This document shows positions 16,991-24,497 of a DNA stretch of 47,573 nucleotides, in pieces (positions within the stretch are counted from its first letter, which is position 1; every line of letters starts with the position of its first letter). The DNA is from Gammaproteobacteria bacterium (GTDB taxonomy: Bacteria; Pseudomonadota; Gammaproteobacteria; Steroidobacterales; Woeseiaceae), in assembly GCA_030429005.1 (NCBI GenBank), contig JAUIDP010000017.1, forward strand, positions 1-47,573, written 5' to 3'. A program made the translations under genes and the position numbers. The notes below the pieces were generated by a model. The model made no database searches and had not been told where the DNA came from. It was given only the letters and a program-made list of their open reading frames with translations.

Positions 16991-17923
16991 CTACCCCCGC
17001 GGGTGGTGTTCTCCGTGCAGGTCCTTGAGCCGCTCGCGCGCAACGTGCGTGTAGATCTGGGTCGTGGACAGGTCGCTGTGTCCCAGCAACAACTGCACGA
17101 CGCGCAGGTCCGCACCCCGGTTCAACAGGTGCGTGGCGAAAGCATGCCGCAGGCTGTGCGGCGACATTTTCTTGCGAATACCGGCTTTTTCCGCATAGCG
17201 CTTGATGATGTGCCAGAACGCCTGGCGGGTCATGCGATCGCCGCGGCGCGTCGGGAACAGGTAGTCGGTCTGCCGTTCCAGCAAAATCTCCATCCGCGGA
17301 CCGTCGATGAAGTCGCGTAACCAGCGTTGTGATTCCTCGCCGAGCGGTATCAGTCGCTCGCGATCACCCTTGCCGATAATCCGCAGCACGCCCTGGTTGA
17401 AGTTCACCTGCGACTGCTTGAGATTGATCAGCTCCGAAACGCGCAAGCCGGTTGCATACAGCAATTCGAGCATCGCCCGGTCGCGATGTCCCAGCGGCTC
17501 GTCGATATTGGGCGCATGCAGCAGCGATTCGACCTCGTCTTCGCTGAGCGTCTTCGGCAATGAGCGGCCGATTCTCGGCATCTCGATGTCTGCGGTCGGG
17601 TCGGTATCGCGCATCCCTTCGCGCATGATGTAGCGGAAGAAGCGGCGAAAACTCGACAGTTGCCGCGCCGTCGAGCGGGGCTTGGCACCGCCTTCCACGC
17701 GACCGGCAATAAACTTGAGCAGGTCGGCCTTCTCGGCCGTATCGATCGACTTGTGTTCTTCGGACAGGGAACGGCCCAGTGTCATCAGGTCGGCCCGGTA
17801 GGCACCGAGCGTATTCTGCGACAGGCCTCGTTCCATCCAAATGGCGTCGAGAAACCGGTCGACCAGCTCCTGCGAGCGATCAACAGACTTGGAATCCAGG
17901 TTTTCTTTATCCATGTTAGCCAT
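16991..17923 (-). CDS. xerD: Site-specific tyrosine recombinase XerD
   Basis: Works with XerC at dif to resolve chromosome dimers. The 310-residue product has the SAM-like core-binding domain (about 15-100) and the catalytic domain with R161, K185, H256, R259, H282 and the nucleophile Y291 (TTQIYTHVA). The ATG at 17923 is preceded by GGAG; the ATG at 17932 is in frame. Identity as XerD rather than XerC rests on sequence style and the downstream dsbC. Confidence 0.93.
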   Translation of the reverse strand: MANMDKENLDSKSVDRSQELVDRFLDAIWMERGLSQNTLGAYRADLMTLGRSLSEEHKSIDTAEKADLLKFIAGRVEGGAKPRSTARQLSSFRRFFRYIMREGMRDTDPTADIEMPRIGRSLPKTLSEDEVESLLHAPNIDEPLGHRDRAMLELLYATGLRVSELINLKQSQVNFNQGVLRIIGKGDRERLIPLGEESQRWLRDFIDGPRMEILLERQTDYLFPTRRGDRMTRQAFWHIIKRYAEKAGIRKKMSPHSLRHAFATHLLNRGADLRVVQLLLGHSDLSTTQIYTHVARERLKDLHGEHHPRG

Positions 17924-18041
17924 AGGCTCCATCTGGTCAGACGCGCAATCCTTTGCGTCGCCGTCGCTTATTCAGCACACTGCACCGCCAAGCGACGGAT
18001 TTTTCAAGGTTTTGAGTATGAAAGGTAAGGCTTTCAGCCGG

Positions 18042-18057
18042 CGTGATCGCTGTCACA
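18042..18057. promoter_or_regulatory. CRP-like palindrome 1
   Basis: CGTGATCGCTGTCACA matches the CRP/Vfr consensus TGTGA-N6-TCACA at 9 of 10 positions. It lies in the 158-base divergent gap between xerD and the acyltransferase gene, upstream of a TTGACA at 18072-18077. Binding is inferred from sequence alone; no crp gene is in the window. Confidence 0.45.
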
Positions 18058-18080
18058 GAAACCGCAAGGCGTTGACATAA

Positions 18081-18096
18081 AGTGACCTGGATCACA
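18081..18096. promoter_or_regulatory. CRP-like palindrome 2, overlapping the GTG start of the acyltransferase
   Basis: AGTGACCTGGATCACA matches TGTGA-N6-TCACA at 9 of 10 positions. Its centre is 39 bases from that of the first palindrome. It covers the assumed GTG start at 18082, so either the match is fortuitous coding sequence or the true start is the in-frame ATG at 18130. Confidence 0.4.
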
Positions 18097-18813
18097 GCTC
18101 TGCGCGACGCCCTGTTCGGCTTGTATGCCATGACAGTGTTCGCATTATGCGCGCTGTCGGGCCTGCTCGTCGCCGTGCTGGTACCGGGCGCCGACCGTCG
18201 CGCGCGCTGGCTGGCCGGAATCAGCAAGGGAATTTTCGTCCTGACCGGCACCCCTGTCGAGGTGCACGGCTATGAGCACATTCCCGCTGCTGACTGTATT
18301 GTCGTCGCCAACCATGCGAGCTATGTTGACGGCTTCGTCCTGCGTGGCTACCTGCCCGCCCGTTTCTCCTTCGTCATCAAGGGCGAGATGAGAAATATAC
18401 CGCTGGTGCACTTCGTCCTGCGTCGTGCCGGTTCACGGTTTGTCGAGCGGAACGATTCCGGCGCCAGCACACGCGATGCACGCCAGATCGTCAAGGCCGC
18501 TCAAAGCGGCCAGTCACTGGCTATCTTTCCCGAAGGCACATTTCAACTGGAACCCGGGTTGTTGCGCCTGCGTGCCGGCGCATTCGTCGCCGCTGTCCGC
18601 GGCAGCATGCCGATCGTACCTGCGGTGATCTCCGGGACGCGGCATATCCTCCCCGCGGACAGGAACCTGCCGCGCCACGGACGCATCCGGATCGAATTCC
18701 TGCCGCCGGTCCTGCCGGACCACCCGAGTTTTGGCAGCCACCGCGAGCTGGCTGGCGAGGTCCGCCAGCGGCTGCTCCACGTCCTCGACGAACCGGACCT
18801 CGCGAACAACTGA
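18082..18813 (+). CDS. 1-acyl-glycerol-3-phosphate acyltransferase family protein
   Basis: PlsC-family membrane acyltransferase that transfers an acyl chain to a lysophospholipid or related acceptor. The 243-residue product has an N-terminal membrane segment (about 15-35), the HX4D motif in NHASYVDG, the FPEGTF motif and the VIKGEMRNIP block. The start is the GTG at 18082; an ATG at 18130 is an alternative that would still leave the membrane segment. The acceptor is unknown. It precedes the thiolase by about 95 bases. Confidence 0.88.
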   Translation: MTWITALRDALFGLYAMTVFALCALSGLLVAVLVPGADRRARWLAGISKGIFVLTGTPVEVHGYEHIPAADCIVVANHASYVDGFVLRGYLPARFSFVIKGEMRNIPLVHFVLRRAGSRFVERNDSGASTRDARQIVKAAQSGQSLAIFPEGTFQLEPGLLRLRAGAFVAAVRGSMPIVPAVISGTRHILPADRNLPRHGRIRIEFLPPVLPDHPSFGSHRELAGEVRQRLLHVLDEPDLANN

Positions 18814-18907
18814 ACAAGGCCGGTAAGCGGCTTGCCGAGGCTGATCTTGCACCAACCGCTGAAATGCCCGACAGTAGCGCCCAGACTTTCTAATGGTGAT
18901 TAAAAAA

Positions 18908-20089
18908 ATGAGTTCAGACCCCATTGTTGTCGTCGCCGCGCAGCGCACACCAATCGGCGCGTTCCAGGGCGTCTTCGCGGATGCCACGTCTCCGCAACTT
19001 GGCGGCACGGCCATCGCCGGCGCACTCGCAGCCGCCAATGTCGATCCGACCGATGTCGACCAGGTGTTGATGGGCTGTGTCCTGCCGGCGGGCCTTGGAC
19101 AGGCGCCTGCGCGGCAGGCTGCGTTGAACGCCGGCATTCCGACCGGCGCCGCGACGACCACAGTCAACAAGATGTGTGGATCCGCGATGGCCACGATCAT
19201 GCTCGGACACGACCTGCTGAAAGCCGGCAGCGCGTCTGTCGTCGTTGCCGGAGGGCTCGAGTCCATGACCAACGCCCCGTACCTGTTGCCTAAAGCTCGC
19301 AGGGGCTATCGCATGGGTCACCAGGAGGTTCTCGACCACATGTTCTACGACGGCCTGCAGGACCCCTGGCAAGGCAAGATGATGGGGCAGTTCGCCGATG
19401 CGACAGCCGCCAGGTATGGATTCGGCCGGGACGTGCAGGACGAATTTGCAATCGAATCTGTTCGCCGCGCGCAGGCGGCGGTCAGTGCCGGCAGTTTCGA
19501 CGCCGAAATTACACCGGTAACGGTCAAGACTCGCAAAGGCGACGTAGTGGTTGCCGAAGATGAAACTCCCGGCACCGTCAGCATCGACAAGATCCCGCAA
19601 CTTCGTCCCGCGTTCGGCCCGGACGGCACGGTCACGGCCGCAACGTCTTCGTCGATATCAGATGGCGCTGCCGCTGTGGTGCTGATGGCTGCCAGCGAAG
19701 CGGACCGCCGTGGACTGAACCCGATGGCAACACTGGTCGGTCATTCGAGTTTTGCCCAGAACCCGGAGTGGTTCACCACGGCGCCTGTGTCCGCGATTCG
19801 CAACTTGCAGGAGCGCATCGGCTGGACGCCGGACGATGTTGATCTCTACGAAATCAACGAAGCATTTGCGGTAGTCACGATGGCAGCAATGCACGACGTC
19901 GGCATCGACCATGCAAAAGTCAATGTCAACGGTGGTGCCTGCGCGCTCGGACACCCGATCGGCGCTACCGGTGCCCGCATCTCGACAACGTTGCTGCACG
20001 CGCTCAAAGCGCGTGGCCTGAAACGTGGTATTGCCTCGTTGTGCATTGGCGGCGGTGAAGCCGTCGCGATCGCAGTAGAACTGGTATAA
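18908..20089 (+). CDS. Acetyl-CoA acetyltransferase (thiolase)
   Basis: Thiolase II-type enzyme: condenses or cleaves acyl-CoA at the 3-keto position. The 393-residue product has the nucleophile C90 (NKMCGSAM), H349 in GHPIGATGAR and C379 (LCIGGGEA), essentially at the biosynthetic thiolase positions (C89, H348, C378 in Zoogloea). I use the ATG at 18908 (MSSDPIVVVAAQRTPIG); an ATG five codons upstream at 18893 is possible. The HSD10-type dehydrogenase follows within 12 bases, so the pair probably handles the last two steps of short or branched acyl-CoA oxidation. Confidence 0.95.
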   Translation: MSSDPIVVVAAQRTPIGAFQGVFADATSPQLGGTAIAGALAAANVDPTDVDQVLMGCVLPAGLGQAPARQAALNAGIPTGAATTTVNKMCGSAMATIMLGHDLLKAGSASVVVAGGLESMTNAPYLLPKARRGYRMGHQEVLDHMFYDGLQDPWQGKMMGQFADATAARYGFGRDVQDEFAIESVRRAQAAVSAGSFDAEITPVTVKTRKGDVVVAEDETPGTVSIDKIPQLRPAFGPDGTVTAATSSSISDGAAAVVLMAASEADRRGLNPMATLVGHSSFAQNPEWFTTAPVSAIRNLQERIGWTPDDVDLYEINEAFAVVTMAAMHDVGIDHAKVNVNGGACALGHPIGATGARISTTLLHALKARGLKRGIASLCIGGGEAVAIAVELV

Positions 20090-20101
20090 GGGAGAAACTC
20101 G

Positions 20102-20869
20102 ATGGACCTCGCAAAAGCAAAAGCGGTCATTTCCGGTGGTGCTTCCGGCCTCGGACTGGCCACCGCAACCCGCGTCATTGACGCCGGCGGCAGCGTTACC
20201 CTGCTCGATATCAACGATGATCAGGGCGCAGCCTCTGCAGCAAAACTCGGTGACCGTGCGAGCTACATCAATACCGATGTGGCTGACGAGTCGTCAGTGC
20301 GTGATGCCATGGCGGCCGCCAATGACACGATGGGAGGGATCACGCTGGCCGTCAATTGCGCAGGTATCGCGACAGCCGGCCGCACGCTCGGGCGCGATGG
20401 CCCGTGGCCCAGCGAACTGTTCAGTCGCGTAATCAATGTCAATCTTGTTGGCAGTTACAACGTCACCAAGGAAGCCGCTGCCTTCATGCAGCACAATGAG
20501 CCAACTGCCGACGGCGAACGCGGCGTCGTTATCAGTACCGCGTCGATCGCAGCCTTTGAAGGCCAGATCGGCCAGGCAGCCTACTCGGCCTCCAAAGGTG
20601 GTGTGGTCGGCATGATGCTGCCGCTGGCTCGGGAATTCGCCGCATTCGGCATCCGCGTCAACACGATTGCACCCGGCGTCTTCCTGACACCGATGGTGGC
20701 AGGCATGCCCGAAGAAGTGCAGGAATCGCTGGGCAAGCAGGTGCCATTCCCGCCACGGCTCGGCCGGCCCGAAGAGTATGCGGACGCCGTCGAATTCATC
20801 TACAAAACCGCCATGGTGAACGGCGAGACCATCCGCGTCGACGGTGCCATCCGAATGCAGCCGAAGTAG
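20102..20869 (+). CDS. SDR dehydrogenase, 3-hydroxyacyl-CoA dehydrogenase type 2 (HSD10-like)
   Basis: Short-chain dehydrogenase of 255 residues with the NAD motif SGGASGLG (11-18), NCAG, catalytic S148, Y161 and K165 (YSASKGG) and the FLTPM loop typical of the HSD10/HADH2 group. These enzymes oxidise short or 2-methyl-branched 3-hydroxyacyl-CoA with NAD, which fits the adjacent thiolase. GGAGAA precedes the ATG. The repeat element at 20901-21139 starts 31 bases after its stop. Confidence 0.93.
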   Translation: MDLAKAKAVISGGASGLGLATATRVIDAGGSVTLLDINDDQGAASAAKLGDRASYINTDVADESSVRDAMAAANDTMGGITLAVNCAGIATAGRTLGRDGPWPSELFSRVINVNLVGSYNVTKEAAAFMQHNEPTADGERGVVISTASIAAFEGQIGQAAYSASKGGVVGMMLPLAREFAAFGIRVNTIAPGVFLTPMVAGMPEEVQESLGKQVPFPPRLGRPEEYADAVEFIYKTAMVNGETIRVDGAIRMQPK

Positions 20870-20946
20870 CGACGACTCTCCATCGTAAGGACGCACGGCT
20901 TCCGCAGGTGTCGCCTGCAGCGTATTCCTCCTCGAATTTGTCGCAA

Positions 20947-21038
20947 GCTGGCCCGGCACGTGGGGTATTCCTCCTCGGAATGGCTCGCTTCGCTGCGCTT
21001 GAGTTCTCGAGGAAGAACACCCCACGCACCGGGCCAGC
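20947..21038 (+). repeat. Core stem-loop repeat, copy C
   Basis: The outer stem 20947-20956 with 21029-21038 is perfect over 10 bases. The inner stem 20959-20980 with 21004-21026 is mostly paired, with a one-base bulge and G-U type differences. The loop 20981-21003 begins with the same 20 bases as copies A and B, then GAG in place of TAT. Confidence 0.83.
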
Positions 21039-21051
21039 GGTCAGAGCAAGA

Positions 21052-21139
21052 GTCGCCTGCAGTGTGTTCTTCGACCGAAGTAAAGCGCAGCAAAGCGAGC
21101 CATGAGGGAGAGGAATACGCTGCAGGCGACACCTGCGGA
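21052..21139 (-). repeat. Core stem-loop repeat, copy D
   Basis: On the minus strand the loop at 21081-21102 matches the core of copies A-C except for one transition (GCTTTGCTG for GCTTCGCTG). The near arms pair over 11 bases (21052-21062 with 21120-21130), with imperfect pairing further in. The distal arm also pairs perfectly with 20901-20929. Confidence 0.8.
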
Positions 21140-21152
21140 CCTCTCCGCGCTG

Positions 21153-22796
21153 CTACATACCAGGATAATTCGGCCCGCCGCCGCCCTCCGGAACGGTCCA
21201 GACGATGTTCAGCGTCGGGTCCTTGATGTCGCAGGTTTTGCAATGCACGCAGTTCTGCGCATTGATCTGGAAGACCTTCTTGCCACCCTCCTCCACGACT
21301 TCGTAGACGCCGGCCGGGCAGTATCGCTGTGCGGGCTCATCGTATTCCGGCAGGTTGTAGTCGATAGGAATCGACGCGTCCTTCAGCTTCAGGTGCGATG
21401 GCTGGTCTTCTTCGTGATTGGTACTGGAGAGGAAGACGGACGACAGGCGATCGAAGCTGATCTTGCCGTCGGGTTTCGGATAGTCGATCGGCGGCACTGC
21501 ATCGGCCTTTGCAATCGATTCGTGATCCGGCACGCGATTGTGCAGCGTGACGGGCAGCTTGCCGAAGAATATGTTCTGGTCAATAAAGGTAAACGCGGCA
21601 CCCCAGAAAACTCCGAACTTCGCCAGCCCGGGTCCGAAATTGCGGCCTTTGTGCAGTTCCCGGTACACCCATGACGTCCTGACGCTTTCCTCGTAGTCTT
21701 CAAGTTCCGCCGGCGCGGACTCGCCCGCCGCCAATGCCCGTTGGACGCTCTCCGCGGCCAGCATACCCGTCTTGATTGCCGTATGGGCGCCCTTGATTTT
21801 GACGCCATTGAGGAAACCGGCATCGCAACCCACCAGCATGCCGCCGGGGAACGTGAGTTTGGGCAGTGACTGCAGCCCGCCCTTGTTGACGGCGCGCGCT
21901 CCGTACGCAATACGCTTGCCGCCCTCGAGGTACTGGCGAATCTTCGGATGCTGTTTCCAGCGCTGGAACTCCTCGAACGGCGACAGGTGCGGATTCTTGT
22001 AATTCAGCGCCACGATCAGGCCCAGGAACACCTGGTTGTTGGCGGCGTGATAAAGGAATCCGCCACCTTCCGTATGGTTGTCCAGCGGCCATCCGGTCGT
22101 GTGCACGACCAGGCCTTCCTCGTGCAGGGCCGGATCGATATCCCAGATTTCCTTCAGACCAATCCCGTAATGCTGTGGGTCTGCATCTTCGCGCAGCGAA
22201 TACTTTTGCATCAGCTGTTCGCCGAGATTACCGCGACACCCCTCCGCGAAGATCGTGTACGGCGCGCGAAGTTCATAACCCGCCTGGTAGCTGGACTTGT
22301 GCTCGCCATCCTTGCCGATACCCATATCACTGGTTGCGACGCCGACGACGCGGCCGTCGTCGGCATACAGAACTTCTGCTGCGGCGAACCCCGGAAACAC
22401 ATTGACGCCGAGTGCTTCGGCCTGCTCACCCAGCCATTGGCAGACACGCCCGAGGCTGACGATATAATTGCCCTTATTGTGCATCGGGCGCGGCACGAAC
22501 AGACCCGGTACGCGGATCGATTTCGATTCACTGGTCAGGTAGTGCACATCGTCGCCCGTTACCGCCGTCGTGATCGGGGCTCCCATCGCCTGCCAGTCCG
22601 GGAACAGCTCGTTGAGTCCGGTCGGTTCGAATACGTTGCCGGACAATATATGGGCACCGATCTCTGAACCCTTTTCGACGACAACAACGGACAAATTGCT
22701 GTCCAGTTGCATCAGCCGACAGGCGGCTGCGAGGCCGGCAGGGCCGCCGCCCACGACGACGACGTCAAATTCCATGGATTCACGTTCTGTAGTCAT
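21153..22796 (-). CDS. Electron transfer flavoprotein-ubiquinone oxidoreductase
   Basis: Membrane-associated flavoprotein that passes electrons from acyl-CoA dehydrogenases, through ETF, to ubiquinone. The 547-residue product has an N-terminal FAD site (VVVVGGGPAGLAAACRL), the GCDAGFLN region and a C-terminal [4Fe-4S] site with C493, C516, C519 and C522. The ATG at 22796 (MTTERESMEFDVVVVGGG) is chosen over an upstream frame extension to 22835 because that would run into the divergent zapE. No etfAB genes are in the window. It serves the acyl-CoA dehydrogenases seen at 43397-45711. Confidence 0.96.
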   Translation of the reverse strand: MTTERESMEFDVVVVGGGPAGLAAACRLMQLDSNLSVVVVEKGSEIGAHILSGNVFEPTGLNELFPDWQAMGAPITTAVTGDDVHYLTSESKSIRVPGLFVPRPMHNKGNYIVSLGRVCQWLGEQAEALGVNVFPGFAAAEVLYADDGRVVGVATSDMGIGKDGEHKSSYQAGYELRAPYTIFAEGCRGNLGEQLMQKYSLREDADPQHYGIGLKEIWDIDPALHEEGLVVHTTGWPLDNHTEGGGFLYHAANNQVFLGLIVALNYKNPHLSPFEEFQRWKQHPKIRQYLEGGKRIAYGARAVNKGGLQSLPKLTFPGGMLVGCDAGFLNGVKIKGAHTAIKTGMLAAESVQRALAAGESAPAELEDYEESVRTSWVYRELHKGRNFGPGLAKFGVFWGAAFTFIDQNIFFGKLPVTLHNRVPDHESIAKADAVPPIDYPKPDGKISFDRLSSVFLSSTNHEEDQPSHLKLKDASIPIDYNLPEYDEPAQRYCPAGVYEVVEEGGKKVFQINAQNCVHCKTCDIKDPTLNIVWTVPEGGGGPNYPGM

Positions 22797-22825
22797 AGTA
22801 TGGTTTCCCCGCCCGCAACCGCACG

Positions 22826-23944
22826 TTGGCGCCAAAGAGGATATCGATTATTTCAAGTCTGCGCGAGGCCTACGAAAACACGACGCGAGACGGCACGCAC
22901 GACCACGACCCCGCACAGGATGCGATCGTGGACGAACTCGAGCAATTGCAGCAGGCATTGTATGCGCGAGCTGCCCGCAAGCGCGGCATTCTCAATATTT
23001 TTCGCGGCCGGTCGGAAACGCGGAACTATGTGCGTGGCCTGTACATCTGGGGTGCCGTCGGGCGCGGCAAGACCTTTCTCATGGACCTGTTTTTCGAGAC
23101 ACTTGATATCGACAGGAAGCGGCGCATTCACTTTCATCGCATGATGCAGGATGTGCACGCACGGCTTGCCAAACTTGGTGACATTGAAGACCCGCTGGAC
23201 CAGGTCAGCGCCGACCTCGCCGAAACGACAGACGTGCTCTGCTTCGATGAGTTTTTTGTCAGCGATATCGGCGACGCGATGATTCTTGGCCGCCTGCTCA
23301 AAGGACTGTTCCAACGAGGCGTGACGCTGGTGGCAACATCCAATTCGGCGCCGGATGACCTGTATCGTGATGGCCTGCAACGACAGCGCTTTCTGCCGGC
23401 TATCGCGGCCCTGAAGCGATACACGCGAACCGTGCACATGCCGGACGGGGTCGACTACCGGCTGCGCATGCTGCAACAGGCGGGCACCTATCTCGTGCCG
23501 GACGATCGTGCCGCACGGCAGACCTTGCAGCGTTTCTTTGACGACTCGGCATCCAGCGAGATTCGATCCAATGCCGACCTGCAGGTCAACGGGCGTGACA
23601 TCCGGGCACTGGCAAGCGCGAAAGGCATTGCCTGGTTCGAATTCCCTGACATATGCGACGGACCGCGCAGCCAGAATGACTACATTGAAATCGCCCGCTG
23701 GTATCCGACGGTCATCGTCTCCGGCGTACCGGTCCTGGGTCGCGAACAGGAGGATGCAGCGCGGCGCTTTGTGGCGCTCGTTGACGAGTTCTATGACCGT
23801 CGCGTCAAGCTGATACTTTCCGCCGCAACCGGGGTCGATGACCTGTATCGCGGCAAGCGACTGGTGTTCGAATTCGAGCGCACCGTGAGCCGCCTGATCG
23901 AGATGCAGTCAACCGAATACCTGGCGGCGGCACATCTCGCCTGA
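22826..23944 (+). CDS. zapE: Cell division ATPase ZapE (AFG1-like)
   Basis: AAA-type ATPase related to mitochondrial AFG1; in E. coli it acts on the Z-ring under stress. The 372-residue product has Walker A GAVGRGKTFLMD (about residues 75-86), HFHRMMQDVH, Walker B VLCFDEFFVSDIGDAM and the sensor region LVATSN. The start is uncertain: the first usable codon is the TTG at 22826, only 29 bases from the divergent ETF-QO start, and no clear ribosome binding site is seen. Confidence 0.92.
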   Translation: MAPKRISIISSLREAYENTTRDGTHDHDPAQDAIVDELEQLQQALYARAARKRGILNIFRGRSETRNYVRGLYIWGAVGRGKTFLMDLFFETLDIDRKRRIHFHRMMQDVHARLAKLGDIEDPLDQVSADLAETTDVLCFDEFFVSDIGDAMILGRLLKGLFQRGVTLVATSNSAPDDLYRDGLQRQRFLPAIAALKRYTRTVHMPDGVDYRLRMLQQAGTYLVPDDRAARQTLQRFFDDSASSEIRSNADLQVNGRDIRALASAKGIAWFEFPDICDGPRSQNDYIEIARWYPTVIVSGVPVLGREQEDAARRFVALVDEFYDRRVKLILSAATGVDDLYRGKRLVFEFERTVSRLIEMQSTEYLAAAHLA

Positions 23945-23961
23945 ACTGGTTGTGCGCCGGT

Positions 23962-24444
23962 ATGAATATGGTTACTGTTGAAAGTATGGACGAAGAGCTG
24001 AATCTCGAGAACTTTCTGCCCTACCGGCTGGCGGTACTTTCGCACACGATCAGTACGACGATTGCGAAAGTCTACGAGTCGCGGTTCGGAGTCTCGATCC
24101 CGGAATGGCGTGTTATCGCCATCCTCGGGCGTTTTCCCGGCCTGTCGGCTGTCGAGGTGGCAGACCGGACGATGCTGGACAAGGTGGCAGTGAGCCGCGC
24201 GGTAACCAAGCTCATCAAAAATGGTCGCATTGATCGGGAGTTTGCGGACGCTGACCGGCGTCGCTCTATTCTGCACCTGTCGGAAGAGGGCAAGAAAGTG
24301 CACGACGAGATCGCACCGCTCGCCCTCGCATTCGAGCAGGAATTGCTGCAGAACATCGCTGCCGAGGACTTCGCAACCTTTAACGTTGTCCTGGAGCGGC
24401 TGCTCGGCAAGGCGCGACTGCTGGGTGCACCTGATTCGCAATAA
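23962..24444 (+). CDS. MarR-family transcriptional regulator
   Basis: A 160-residue winged-helix DNA-binding protein. The helix-turn-helix is at about residues 45-90 (PEWRVIAILGRFPGLSAVEVADRTMLDKVAVSRAV) and the wing contains the DADRRRSILHLSEEG motif typical of MarR. ATGs at 23962, 23968 and 23986 are all in frame. It lies between zapE and the NAD-GDH gene, 53 bases before the latter, so it may control GDH or its own unit. The ligand is unknown. Confidence 0.88.
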   Translation: MNMVTVESMDEELNLENFLPYRLAVLSHTISTTIAKVYESRFGVSIPEWRVIAILGRFPGLSAVEVADRTMLDKVAVSRAVTKLIKNGRIDREFADADRRRSILHLSEEGKKVHDEIAPLALAFEQELLQNIAAEDFATFNVVLERLLGKARLLGAPDSQ

Positions 24445-24497
24445 CAAAACCAGAAAACCGAGAGTAGAATCTGCACGAATTTCCAGGCGGAATTCCA

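Larger units (their letters stand above)
20901..21139. repeat. Composite nested inverted-repeat element, locus 2
   Basis: The outer arms 20901-20929 and 21111-21139 are 29 bases each and perfectly complementary. Inside are two stem-loops carrying the same loop core as at 7403-7703, again one in each orientation (copies C and D). The segment GTCGCCTGCAG occurs at both 20910-20920 and 21052-21062, and both can pair with 21120-21130, giving two mutually exclusive folds. The element fills the gap between the convergent SDR and ETF-QO genes. No coding sequence is credible here. Confidence 0.87.

Noticed and set aside
20796..21243. Small open frames crossing the repeat element at locus 2
   Set aside because: They read through inverted repeats and overlap the ends of real genes; similarity between their products comes from the shared repeat core, not from a gene family.
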